From positions 142,349,476-142,413,475 of the forward strand of contig NC_081413.1 in assembly GCF_030272615.1 (NCBI RefSeq): DNA of 64,000 bases, read 5' to 3'. Positions 44,051 through 55,439 of this stretch are shown piece after piece. This stretch comes from Cryptomeria japonica. Lineage: Eukaryota > Streptophyta > Pinopsida > Cupressales > Cupressaceae. The position numbers and the translations under genes were made by a program. The stretch's first letter is position 1. Every line of letters begins with the position of its first letter. The notes below the pieces were generated by a model that did not search any database, was not told where the DNA came from, and saw only the letters and a program-made list of their open reading frames with translations.

Positions 44051-45023
44051 TTCTATGGGTCCCTCTATATATTTGACGATTAATGTGTACAAGTTCGAGT
44101 AAGGAGTGTTTTGCATGACGCGAATTCATATACATTTCATTAGTATTGCCATGGTAGCTTTGTGGTATAGTGGCGTGAGTATTTTTACAGCTATAATTGA
44201 GGTTGTCGTAGCATCCTTTCTTGGCAGAGTTTCACAATATTTACTTTCATTCTACGATTAGAAGAGGTCTGAAGTCGTCCAGTCTACTGTGAGGAGTATT
44301 GGTCAGAAGTCACTGCTGGTTGCGTGGAGTTTGACTTGCTATCTTTAGTGTGGGAGCCTGAATGAATGAGGAAAGGTATAGAATGTTGAGTTTCAGCTAC
44401 TCAAAGTGGTGGGAAGCTTGCTGGTAGTGAAGAAGATCATCGTGGGAGAACATCCAATCTTGGCATAGAAGCTAAAGATCGAAATGGGCCGACAAACAAT
44501 AAAGTTCTGAGTGTGGCAATCTGTTGTTGCTATATAACAGGTCTAAGATCAGAGCTTATTCTCCGTATTTTGTATATCACGTATTAATGAAATAATTATC
44601 CAATGCTAAAAAAATGTATTGCTTGTTGGTACATTTCCTTAGAAATTATAGCTACGACTTCATGTATAATCACTATCAAATATCCATACCCCTTGCATAG
44701 AAAATGTAAACATACATCAGCATCTTCAAGCAAAATGTTTGTTTAAATGTCTGAATACTAAATTAAGGAAGGGAATGCAAAAAAATACTTAGGGGCATAC
44801 AAGGTGGGTTAGCCCATTACAGTGTTTCGAACTTATTTCCATTTCAAGTTTGGTAAACTTCAGAATTCTATGTGAAAAATCTTTAGCATCAAACTAAAAC
44901 AATTCAGCAGTATGATGAGATGAAACTGTCTGTTAAAATGTTACAAAGGCAATATGCAAACTGTTTGGCAAAATATCAAACTGATTACAACACAATTGGG
45001 TAAAACTAGTAAGGTTTCTTAAA
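44051..45023 (+). repeat. Element A first LTR, piece 3
   Basis: This matches 54957-55360, but with about 60 bp (near 44210-44265) and about 480 bp (near 44345-44845) that the second LTR lacks. It ends next to the primer-binding site. The extra parts are either deletions from the second LTR or insertions here. Confidence 0.8.
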
Positions 45024-45024
45024 G

Positions 45025-45036
45025 TGGTATCAGAGC
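45025..45036 (+). other. Element A primer-binding site, copy 1
   Basis: TGGTATCAGAGC is an exact complement of the initiator tRNA-Met 3' end, one base after the LTR. Confidence 0.85.
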
Positions 45037-45119
45037 TAGTAAGCTTGCCAGTCTCTGGATTTGAAATTCAAATATGGATCAAATTTTATGATTTTCACAA
45101 GTCCAACTCAAATTAAAAT

Positions 45120-45880
45120 ATGAATTCAAGAGCAACTCAGAAAAATGATATTTTCTTGAAAGAATTCAATGATACATTTAATGGTGTTCAGCAAAGGGAC
45201 TTACAGATTGAAGAGGAAGTAGGAAATTGGCTCCTTATGATTGGAATAGAATTGGAGTCAGCAAAATTTTTCAGATGATGTTCTCTCTAAGTTTGAGGAA
45301 TTAGACTCATATTTCTCTTAAGTAAACCAATCAGATTGGATGCTTTTGAATTGAGTTTTTAATCCATCAATACTCGCTTTGATGCAGCATAGGGTTTTAG
45401 AATATCATTGTGAAGATGCAAGACTTGCAGTTGCCTCTTGTCTAAATGAGATCACAAGAATAATAGCTCCTATGGCACCCTATAATGATGATGTGTTGAG
45501 GAAGGTTCTACAACTGATTGTGAAGAGATTTCATGGATTACATGATGTTAGAAGCCCTTCCTTTGGTAAAAGAGTTAAGATTCTAGAAATTATGGCCAAC
45601 GTTAAATTATGTGTTTTAATGATTGATCTCAGAAGTGATGATTTGATTCTCCAAATGTTCCACTACTTCTTAACCAAAATCAGTAAATTTCATCTCGATA
45701 ATGTTAAGACAAGTATTTCAACTATTATGTTTGATTCTCCAAATATTCCACTACTTTTTAACCAAAATCAGTAAATTTAATCTCGATAATGTTAAGACAA
45801 GTATGTCAACTATTATGTCCTTGATCTTGGATGAGGATGATGGAATTTGCAAATAGATGCAATCAAACTTGCTGGCCATT
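45120..45880 (+). pseudogene. PDS5-like: Element A reading frame with a PDS5-like segment, copy 1
   Basis: PDS5 is a HEAT-repeat regulator of cohesin. An ATG at 45120, 84 bp after the primer-binding site, opens a frame of about 30 unknown residues (MNSRATQKNDIFLKEFND). It runs straight into PDS5-like residues (EEVGNWLL). One extra T near 45275 shifts the frame. The strong PDS5 blocks follow: ARLAVASCLNEITRIIAP, APYNDDVLRKVLQLIV, PSFGKRVKILEIMANV and CVLMIDLRSDDLILQMFHYF. These correspond to the conserved N-terminal HEAT region of plant PDS5. An 88-bp tandem duplication (45651-45738 and 45739-45826) disrupts the end. The fragment covers only a small part of PDS5. Confidence 0.85.
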
Positions 45881-45984
45881 TGTTGAAAGGAATAGGGTGT
45901 TTCCCCCACTACTTATGTTTTTTTTTTTAAATTGGTTGAGTAGAAAATTGGAAGGTTTAAGGAATAGTTGACTGGAATGGAACT

Positions 45985-47395
45985 AATCTCTTAAGGTATA
46001 CAGGTTCCAAGATCACCCAAAAAGAGCAAGAACCAAATAAGGAAAGAGTAGATTTGTTTCACTTGTCAAGAACATTGGTCACCTATTCACATATGTGGAG
46101 TTAATAAAGAAAAAGAACTATTGCAGCCAATTACTCTTGAGAACATACAAACAAATGTGGCTACAAAATTTGAATATGGCTTAACTCAAGAAAATAGTAT
46201 TTTGGAGTCTCAAGATGTCACCAATGAAGTGCTTGGATCTTAATATGATGAAGAGTTGCATAACAATGAAGACACAACAATAGAATTAGTCATGCATTCA
46301 GATCAAAATTGCAAAAAATATGAGGCATCTTCAAAGGAGTGCAAGAATCTCTTAGTGGGTGATGTAGAAATTATGATTCATAAACCATATGAAGGTATGG
46401 CTTCTATTGGTGTTCCCTTGGTTGATCACAAAGTGGATGGTAATGCCAACATGGATCAACCCCTTAGAGATATTGTGAACATAACTTCCCCTGATGTAGA
46501 GCATGAGACTGATATGGATAACGATGGTATGGATTCTGTGGGAAATCACACTTTATCTTCTATTGTGATAGTTGATTCAAATGATGAAACAACCCCTACA
46601 CCTAAATAAAACCCAAAACAAAAGCTTTTGGTATTCAAAGAATTGCAAGATCACTTGATTGTAACCAATGACAAGATAGCTCAAACAATGTCAAGAATTG
46701 TTTTTACTCATAATTACCTGGAAGACCTCATTTGGATAGTCCAAAAGGAGGAATGACATAAAAGGATGAATCATGGAATTTCTCATACACATTTGCAGTT
46801 GCTTAAGGAAGCATTAAAGTTTATTAACTAAGGTTACTTGTATATGCTCAAAGATAGAGACAAAACAGTTAGCTTGGTGAAGGAAAAAGAGAGAGAAATT
46901 GTGGAACTTTTCCTTAAATTTAGTATGTCTCATTCCTTGCATAAATTAGAAATTTCATCTCCTATAGTAACCACTCCCATGATGCAAAATGACGACGTGA
47001 GTTGTATGAACGATGAACAAGTTGATGAATGGTATGAAGAGTTTTACAAGGAAATTCCTTGCAGCCATGTGTCATCAATTGAAGAAGAATTATTTGAGAC
47101 ACTACCACCTCTAATTACATGGGAAGGACACGAGTCAAGTCAATATTTGGTCATGTTTGATGATTCCAGCATAAGAAAAGAAGGGGATCTCAAAGGTTTG
47201 ATTTGGGACAACGATAGTCTACATCCTCCTTCTCTATATATTGTAGCTCTTACTTTAGGGAATACTATTGTCTCTCTTGGTAATACTCATGAAGACAAGG
47301 CTACAAGTGTTAGAAATGAAATCTTCATTGATGATGCACTTAAAGAAGTTAAAAACATGACTCAAACGCATGATAATATCTTATTTGAATGACAA
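45985..47395 (+). pseudogene. Zinc knuckle and long tail of the element A polyprotein, copy 1
   Basis: After the PDS5-like part a basic patch (KKSKNQIRKE) leads to ICFTCQEHWSPIHIC near 46050. This is a C-x2-C...H-x-C knuckle of the kind found in gypsy Gag proteins. An acidic tail follows, with VGDVEIMIHKPYEGMASIG, VEHETDMDNDGMDSVGNH and then DEWYEEFYKEIPCSHVSSIE and HEDKATSVRNEIFIDDALKE. Copy 2 (56290-57988) matches closely and is better preserved. No protease or reverse transcriptase follows, so the tail replaces pol. I do not recognise the tail. Confidence 0.6.
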
Positions 47396-48105
47396 TAGTT
47401 TTAATTCTTTCCATCATCAAGAGGTAACAACTTTGTTACAAGAGGTGGATAGTGATAGAGAATCTTACTATGATGGTACCTAGATTGTGATAACTATGGG
47501 GAATATAAGGTCGATTCAAGCTACAATGGGTTGGAAATTTCTCATCATTCCAAGGAAGATCTAATGGGAAAAGACACCAAATTTGAAGTCAATGACAACT
47601 CATAGCTTGAGAACAATAGTAATATACTTCACTTTTCTCATAATGTTGCCACTAATAATCCTAAAGAAAGTCATGGCACAATTTATTCTATTGAACTACA
47701 AGAGGCAAAACATTGCCAAATTTTGAATGAAGGTTGGTTACATAGATCTACCCAAGCCAAGATGTTTGCTGCCCAAGCAAGACAACATCTCCAAAGATTC
47801 AAAGATCATTGCAAGCAGTTAGATGATACAAGGAAACAAAGAGAATCAGTCGTTAGGTCTTTATTTCTTCCAACGTAAGAAGAGGACATCCAAGATAAAT
47901 TGAAAAGGCATAAGCGTAAGCCTTGTTTTCCAAGTTTGATCAACCACTCTCTTTCATCTCATGAGTCAAATTTGAAACCTTGCATTGAGATTGTTCAAGT
48001 AGGGATGGTTAGGTGTGAAGTTGAATCCTCCTACCTAGAGTTGAAGAGATATTGGGTGACATTTATAGTGGACCAACCACTAAGTCGCCAGTCCCTTGCC
48101 TTATG
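47396..48105 (+). pseudogene. Continuation of the element A frame after the region shared with copy 2
   Basis: The match to copy 2 ends near 47735, at TTTGAATGA. Beyond it copy 1 continues with weakly open sequence (FAAQARQHLQRFKDHCKQ, QDKLKRHKRKPCFPSLINH) to a stop at 48104. It looks like the basic end of the same polyprotein, with stops. There is no recognisable domain. Confidence 0.4.
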
Positions 48106-49889
48106 AACTTTTTCATGGGGCTCTGAAGTTTCGAAAGTACCCGATCATTTGACATGGTTGAGGGAAATCACAAAAGGTTGATCTCTCTTCATGAAGATCC
48201 AAGGAGGATAGGTTTCCAATTGATTTTTGAAGCAGTTTGGAGGTTGTGATTTGTCTGATTTCCCAATAGGCTCGTGTTGTTGATTCATGAGACTTTCAAG
48301 AAGGGACCACCACCTGACATGGAAGATGGTGCATTTCTCCAGGACATGACTCAAGATTAATACAACAAGCCTAAGTATTGATAGGGAGCGGGTTATAATT
48401 GGTTGCTGACGAAAATTGTTTAAGTTTATCTACTCTATGAAAGCAATTGCTTCTGTCGTTACCAATTTCGACCCGCCATGCCAACATGTGGCACACAATC
48501 TCCAAGAAACCAATCAGGAATATTTGCTTGGTACCATTATTAATGACAAGATTAAGCAGTTGAGGACATGTAAATATGGCAAAATTTGTTGTAGCACTTG
48601 ATACTATCACCCTTGTGGATAAAATTTAATACACCACCTTTTGAAAATGGCTAAAGGAGCATATGCTATCATGAGTCCTCCTTGTGAGAATGGTTTTGCC
48701 TCATGATGGCGAACTACCATTTCGAAACCCAGACTTGACTTGGCCATAAATTGAACAGAAAGATATCATCCAACAATTACTGTCTTTCACATGGAAAGAG
48801 CATATTGATTTCAACCAATATAGAAAGGCTATCATCCTATTCGAGAACATTGTGGAGCAAGCTGAGAATCATGAACGACATCTACAAGAAGAAACTGCTA
48901 TATAGAGGATTCTTAATAACTAGTGTTTTTAAACAACGTCAAAGATGGTGCTCAAAGGAAAAGGTCCCCTGATCCAACCTGATGTCAAATATATGTAAGA
49001 TGATATTCTTCTCGACATGAGTGACTATGTCTGGGAAACTATACTTGATGAGGATAAATTTACTAAATTCCTTTGGGTGTTGATTGAAGAAGAAAGGAAA
49101 GCAGTCAGGATTGACCGTCAGATTGCAAGACTGAATCCAGTGTCTGATGAAGAAGAAGGAGCAAGAGATTAATGGTTCATAAATAGGGTTTATCCGATAA
49201 TTTTTATTTTCTTTAAAATCATGTCATTTTCAAGGCCGTTACTTTTGAAGAAACCTTTTCTTGAAAATAAAACAGACTCTAGTTATAAATAGATAGATGA
49301 TAGGTGGTAAAGGGGGGAGAGGAAAATGTTGAAAAAGTGTTGTCATATTTTAAATTTCTGAACAATTAGCTATCTTTTAAATTTTTTTGTTTTTCTGGGT
49401 ATCTTTGGAATGAATGAATATATCAAAACTTTGTGCTTGCTATATTATATCATGTTGGAAGTAAGCTTTGAATTACTGCCATTTTATTTGATATTTATTT
49501 ACATGCTATGGTTAAATGCGGACGATGTAGAAACTTTGGATTCTCCATGTTCCCTTTAGTTATTTGTATCATATTTCAACATTTCCAGTACAACTAATTG
49601 TGTTGTGAGTAGTCTGTGTGTTTTTCGCATCCCTTTCCATAATCTAGATCTAAAATTTCATCTTTCTACAGATTGGAAATGTGTATCTTTTCCTTTTGTT
49701 GCTTTCTAATAAAAACCATACCGCAAAACCTAGGAGTAGATTTAAGAGGGAGTTGTACCTCTAAAATTCAAAGGAAGATTGCCAACATAATTGACGATCT
49801 CTCCAACTGTTAGTTACTTATTTGTATTTCATGTTGGGCACATTGATTCATTCTATTTCTCTTAGAAAGACAAATCTATTAACCAACAG
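48080..49889 (+). repeat. 1.8-kb direct repeat in element A, copy 1
   Basis: This matches 51794-53601 almost throughout, from CTAAGTC(G/A)CCAGTCCC to AACCAACAG. It contains broken reading frames, including LIQPDVKYM and DYVWETILDEDKFTKFLWVL followed by EEERKAVRIDRQIARLNP. A purine-rich stretch (GGTAAAGGGGGGAGAGG) lies near 49305. No LTR hallmarks or target duplications are visible, so I read it as an internal duplication and not as LTRs of a nested element. Confidence 0.8.
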
Positions 49890-51793
49890 ATTTTTGGCAA
49901 CTTTGTTGGGGAATTCGCTATCCGATAAACTCTTTGTGTATGGTGCCTCCTTGAGAAAGAAGGCTGGCGAATCTATTTGTCTAAGATCTCAGATAAATAT
50001 TTCTAGACTAGGTCTGACCCAGCAACTGATTTATGTTTAAAGAAATGAATACTAAGATTGATCAAATACCTGCATACCCTTGGAATGCTTTCGAAGAAAA
50101 AAAATTAGTGAAGGTGAGGATTACAAATTGGCATTGCTATTGAGGAATGCATATAAGGGATTTCATCAAGAGGGAACTTACTAGGTCGCGACTCAAAAAT
50201 TGGGAAGACCAGCTCCGTTCCATCTCTCAGTCTGTGAAGAATGAGATTCTGAGACCATATTGGCAAAATTTTGGGGTCGCTATCAACAGAAAAGGGGAGA
50301 TGTGCACCAAACCAGAAGTGAAAAGCCTATTTTTTTCTCCACATACATACCAACCGATCCAAAGGGGTTACCATTTGGTTCACTGGAAGAAGAAAATCCA
50401 TCAGGTGCATGAAGAAAAGTTTTCATTTCAGATTGGTTCCTGAATGGCTCTGAAGACGACTTTCGGTGCGACATTGTAGACGGGAAAGGGAACATCACAC
50501 AAGTTGAAATAGAGGCATTTATTAATGGCCCCTGTGATTGTGAAAAGGGTATGAATTTTCATTGTTTTGAAACTTTTGATGTAAAGATTTAAGAAGAAGA
50601 ATTTATTTTTAGGTTTGATCCTATGTTGTTAGAAAGTGATGCCCAAAGGTTGCAATGGGAAACATGCACATATTCTATTTTAACTTTAGACATGCAAGAA
50701 AAACATCTCATTCCCAATACCTCTTTGGTATGTTCATTTGAGGTTGCAAGAAGTATTGTACCTAAAGAAGATGTCACCATGGTACTGACAAATGAGAGGT
50801 AATAAAGAGAGCCCGAGAGCAAATATGATCAGAGTACTTTCAACCCATTATATGTACCAATAGGGTTTGATGAAAATTCAAGAATTAGGGATAATCCCCT
50901 TTTTGAATTGTTTGATTCCCAACCCCCCCATGGTAAAATTGAAAAGGAGAGATATGTTCTTAAGGCCAACTCTGACATCATGGGTGATAGATTCGATTTT
51001 TCATGCCGCTATACACAAATGGAAGGTGATGATGTTCATTGTGTTGACTCTCCGAGACCTGACTCAAAGGTCTGTACCAATTATGGATTGTCTATGATTG
51101 AAATTGTTAATGATCTCTCAACTAGTGAAGATGCAAATATCCTATTAATGCTAGGTGAATTTCTTGGCGAAGAAAGTAATAAGGAGGATGGCTTTTAGCT
51201 AGCCTGAGAAAATTGTGAAGATATCATCATCTATGATCAAGAAGGGTGTCAAGAAGGATGGTTGTTCGGAGATGAATGCATATATAGGGGGCCTTTTTTT
51301 GACACTAGAGTTGTCACTGAGTATTGGCCATTTTTCCTCATATCATATGGTCATGATCCCTTGTTTCATAGAGGTATATATTTCTCTCAGCCCGTTAATG
51401 GTTTTTCTTGAAAATTTTTGTGCTATGGCCATGTGCATATTTAGGTGATTTTGGCTTGTGATGTTTAGTTTTCTTGTGTTTTGTTCCCTTGGGTTTGTTC
51501 ATTTGGGTTTATGCCCAATCACCCCTCCACTCATCTACATAGCATCGCCCTTTCTTTATACTTTTCTTTTCGACTCTATAGCCCAATGGATAAGGAACTG
51601 ATCTTATTTGATATTTTGGGGTTCTCTATGTCCTGCTAGTCATTGTCCCCATTCAGAGCATGTGTTACCCATGAATTTTAAATTTTACCACCATGTCACA
51701 AAATTTCCCATTTCTTGAAGTTCTTCTTTAAGTTTTTTCTTCATCTGCTTTAATAATATGAATTTCAAGTTGCAGTCTTACATATTTTCAAAA
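49890..51793 (+). pseudogene. Segment between the 1.8-kb repeats with broken reading frames
   Basis: Open stretches occur at 50147-50443 (98 codons, KRELTRSRLKNWEDQLRSIS), about 50590-50803 and 50908-51198 (96 codons, DFSCRYTQMEGDDVHC and SEDANILLMLGEFLGEES). They are on one strand and look like pieces of a single decayed frame. I recognise no domain. The rest of the segment is AT-rich and non-coding. Confidence 0.4.
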
Positions 51794-53601
51794 CTAAGTC
51801 ACCAGTCCCTTGCCTTATTAAATTTATCATAGGGTTCTCAAGTTTCGAAAGTACCTGATCATCTGACATGGTTGAGGGAAATCACAAAAGGCCGATCGCT
51901 CTTCATGAAGATACAAGGAGGATGGGTTTCCAATTGATTTTTGAAGCAGTTCGAAGGTTGTGATTTTTTTCGATTTCCCAACACGTTCGTGTTGTTGATT
52001 CATAAGACTTTCAAGGAGGGACCACCACTTGACATGGAAGATGGCGCATTTCTTGAGGACATGACTCAAGATTCATACATCAGGCTTGAGTATTGATAGA
52101 GATTGGGTTATAATTGGCCGGTAGAAAAAATTGTTTAAGTTTATCTACTCTGCAAAGGCAATTGCTTCTATCGTTACTAATTTCGAGTCATCGTGCCAAC
52201 ATGTGGAACACATTATCCAAGAAGCCAATCAAGAATATTTTCTTGGTACCATCATTAATGACAAGATTAAGCAGTTGAGGACACGTAAAGGTGACAACAT
52301 GTGTTGTAGCACTTGATATTTTCACCCTCACAGATAAAATTTAATACATCACCTTTTGAAAATGGCTAAAGGAGCGTATGCTATTATGAGTTGTCCCTGT
52401 CAAAATGGTTTTGCCTCATGATGACGAATTGCCATTTGAAACCCAAACTTGAATTGGCCAGAAATTGAACAGAAAGATATCATCTGATGATGGTCTTTTG
52501 CATGGAAAGAGCATACCGACTTCAACCAATATAGAAAGGATATCACCCTATTAGAGAAAATGGCGGAGCATAATGAGAATCACAAACGACGTCTACATGA
52601 ATAACTTTCTATACAGAGGATTCCTGATAACTGGTCCTTTCAAACAACGTAAAAGATGGTGCTCAAAGGTAAAGGTCCCCTAATCCAACCTGATGTCAAA
52701 TATATGTAGGATGATATTCTTCTCGACATGAGTGACTACATCCGGGAAACTATACTTGATGAGGATTAATTTACTGAAGTCCTTTGGGTGTTGATTGAAG
52801 AAGAAAGGAAAGCGGACAGGATTGACCATCAAATTGCAGGATTGAATCTATTTCCTGATGAAGAAGGAGTGTGAGATTAATGGTTCATAAATAGGGTTTA
52901 TCCCATAATTTTTGTTTTCTTTAAAATCATGTCATTTTCAAGACCATTACTTTTGAAGAAACAGTTTCTTGAAAATGGAACAGACTTAAGTTATAAATAG
53001 ATAAATGATAGGTGGTAAAGGGGGGGAGGGTGGGGAGGAAAATATTGAAAAAGTGTTGTCATATTTTAAATTTCTGAACAGTTAGCTATCTTTTAAAAAG
53101 TTTTGTTTTTCTGGGTATCTTTGGAATGAAAATATATCAAAACTTTGTGCTTGCTATATTCTTCCATGTTAGAAGTACACTTTGAATTGCTACCATTTCA
53201 TTGATATTTATTTACATGCTATGGTTAAACGTGGATGATGTAGAAAATTTGGATTGTGCATGTTCCCTTTAGTTATTTGCATCACATTTCAATATTTTTC
53301 ATGCAATTAATTATGTTGTGAGCAGTCTGTGTGTTGTTCACATCCCTTTCAGTAATCTAAATCTAAAATTTCATCTTTCTGCATATGGGAAGTGTGTATC
53401 TTTTCTTTTCTTTCTTTCTGATAAAAAGCATACCGCAAAACCTAGGAGTAGATTTAGGAGGGAGTTGTACCTCTAAAATTCAGAGGAAGATTGCCAACAT
53501 AATTGGTGATCTCTCCAACTATTAGTTACTTATTTTTCTTTCATGTTGGGAACATTGAGTCATTCTATTTCTCTTAGAAAGACAATTTTTTTAACCAACA
53601 G
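51794..53601 (+). repeat. 1.8-kb direct repeat in element A, copy 2
   Basis: Partner of 48080-49889. It differs by substitutions and short indels, for example a longer GGGGGGGAGGGTGGGGAGG run near 53020. Confidence 0.8.
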
Positions 53602-54125
53602 TGATGCAAAATGAAAACATCTACTCTTCATCAGTGGAGTTGTCACCTCTTTCATATGATAGGGCAGAGATGTACTTATTGACTGGTGACTTGGTTTTCT
53701 TAGTTTTGACAGTGGGTTATGAAAATCAGCATCTAAGAGACTCTATTTGGTGCATGGCTAAACAAAACATTTACTTGGCATCCTTTGATGAAGACATACT
53801 AACTTGTTGGGAAATTGGACAAGTTGCAACAGCGGATCAGAGGTTCGAAAAAGGTTTCCATCACAATTTCCTTGTTGGGGATTGGCTCATTGATGGGTTC
53901 ATATCAGTATTGATGGTTTGTGGTACTTGTGGCTTCAATTGGAGTGAAGTTCTCAATTGGTTGGATGATTTTCAGGTTCACAACAACAACATAATGAGTT
54001 TTGACATGAAGGATGGGTATGACAGTACACATATTTGGGATCCTGTCATCGACATGTGTGTTGCATTGCTTCAATGGATTCATGATGAGTTGTTTCACTT
54101 CAAATATACAGATGCTTATATCTAA
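53601..54125 (+). CDS. Intact 174-codon reading frame of unknown function at the 3' end of element A
   Basis: This uninterrupted frame encodes a protein rich in Trp, Cys and acidic residues, with no signal peptide. Typical stretches are GFHHNFLVGDWLIDGF, VCGTCGFNWSEVLNWLDD and WDPVIDMCVALLQWIHDE. The first in-frame ATG is at about 53604. It ends with TAA 120 bp before the second LTR. The start coincides with the end of the 1.8-kb repeat, so the true N-terminus may lie upstream or be lost. The length without stops, among decayed neighbours, is the only evidence for coding. I do not know the family. Confidence 0.45.
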   Translation: MMQNENIYSSSVELSPLSYDRAEMYLLTGDLVFLVLTVGYENQHLRDSIWCMAKQNIYLASFDEDILTCWEIGQVATADQRFEKGFHHNFLVGDWLIDGFISVLMVCGTCGFNWSEVLNWLDDFQVHNNNIMSFDMKDGYDSTHIWDPVIDMCVALLQWIHDELFHFKYTDAYI

Positions 54126-54221
54126 GTAGCGCAGTGGATGGGTGGAGCAATGTCTCTCAGATTGATATGGGATCTAGGAATTGGTTTTCAACGTGTAAAT
54201 GTAGATTGCTCGAGGACAAGC

Positions 54222-54246
54222 AATCTCCACGAAGGGAGGACTATAA
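54222..54246 (+). other. Element A polypurine tract
   Basis: CACGAAGGGAGGACTATAA precedes the second LTR directly, which is the position and composition of a gypsy-type polypurine tract. Confidence 0.65.
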
Positions 54247-55360
54247 TGTCCCCAAATTTTGATGAAATAAAAATTAATTAAATTAATTATTTTAAAGTTG
54301 TCAAAATGAATTAAATATAAAAAGGATGACTATATTTTAATTTTTAATTAAAAATGACTTAAATAAAATAACTATTATCGAAAAAGTCACTTAATTAACG
54401 TCATGGAGAGGAACTTAATTATTATTGAACGAATTATCATTATGTGCCTAAGTTCAACTTTATAAAAGGGGGCAATACTTTATGTGAGGGCTAAGTTAAA
54501 TTTAATATTTTTGCCTTAAGCAGCTTATAGAAGGTGATATAAATATCTTATGCCTTTGTGAAAAATATCGCATTATAGCCCGACTTCTTTGGTTTGTGAC
54601 GACATTGTCTAAGTTACAAATATTAAATATTTTATGAAGTCTCATGATAGGGAAGATGGAATTATAAAAGGCAAAATTACCAGCTTTGGAGGATTCATTA
54701 TTGTTATTCGCGATTATTGTTTTGGTCTAATGTTTTCTGTGGCATTCGCTGAGCTCTGGACGAAACCCTAGAGCCGTTTTGGACGCAAAACCAGAACATG
54801 CCTTTGGCAATCTCCATCATCATATTTGCCGAATCACTCTTTCATTTCCCATGTCCAGGTTGCTACTAGATTGGTGCATAGAGACTTCGATGTTTTGTAG
54901 ATATAAGTCATGGAATTAATTATTGAGCCAAGGCAATGGTTATCGGTGGACTATTTCTAAAGGGTCCATCCATATATTTGAAGATTAATATGTGTACAAG
55001 TTCAAGTAAGGACTGTCTTGCTTGCCATGGTCGCTTATGTGGTATGGTGGGGTGAGTATTTTCTAAGATCATCACAGCTATAATTGAGGCTGCCGTAGAA
55101 GAGGTCTGAAGTCGTCCGTCCAGCTGTGAGGAGTGTTGGTCAGAAATCTCTGTTGGTTGCATGGGGTTTGACTTCCTATCTTTCGCGTGGTAAACTTCAG
55201 AATTCTATGTGAAAAATCTTTAGCATCAAACTTAAACAATTCGGCGGCATGAGGAGATGAAACTGTTTGTTAAAATGTTACAAAGGCAATATGCAAACTG
55301 TTTGGCAAAATATCAACCTGATTAGAACACAACTGGGTAAAACTAGTAAGGGTTCTTCCA
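54247..55360 (+). repeat. Element A second LTR, uninterrupted
   Basis: This 1,114-bp copy starts TGTCCCC and ends GGTTCTTCCA. It gives the empty-site reference that reveals both insertions in the first LTR. It lacks two blocks (about 60 and 480 bp) that the first LTR has. Confidence 0.85.
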
Positions 55361-55361
55361 G

Positions 55362-55373
55362 TGGTATCCGAGC
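55362..55373 (+). other. Element A primer-binding site, copy 2
   Basis: TGGTATCCGAGC follows the second LTR. It differs from the first copy by one base. Its presence after the second LTR shows that another body copy follows. Confidence 0.8.
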
Positions 55374-55439
55374 TAGTGAGCCTGCCACCTGAAATTCAAG
55401 TGTAGAACAAATTTTGTGATTTTCACAAGTCCAACTCAA

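Noticed and set aside
48080-53601. The 1.8-kb repeats as LTRs of a further nested retroelement
   Set aside because: No TG/CA ends, target duplication, primer-binding site or polypurine tract at the right places.
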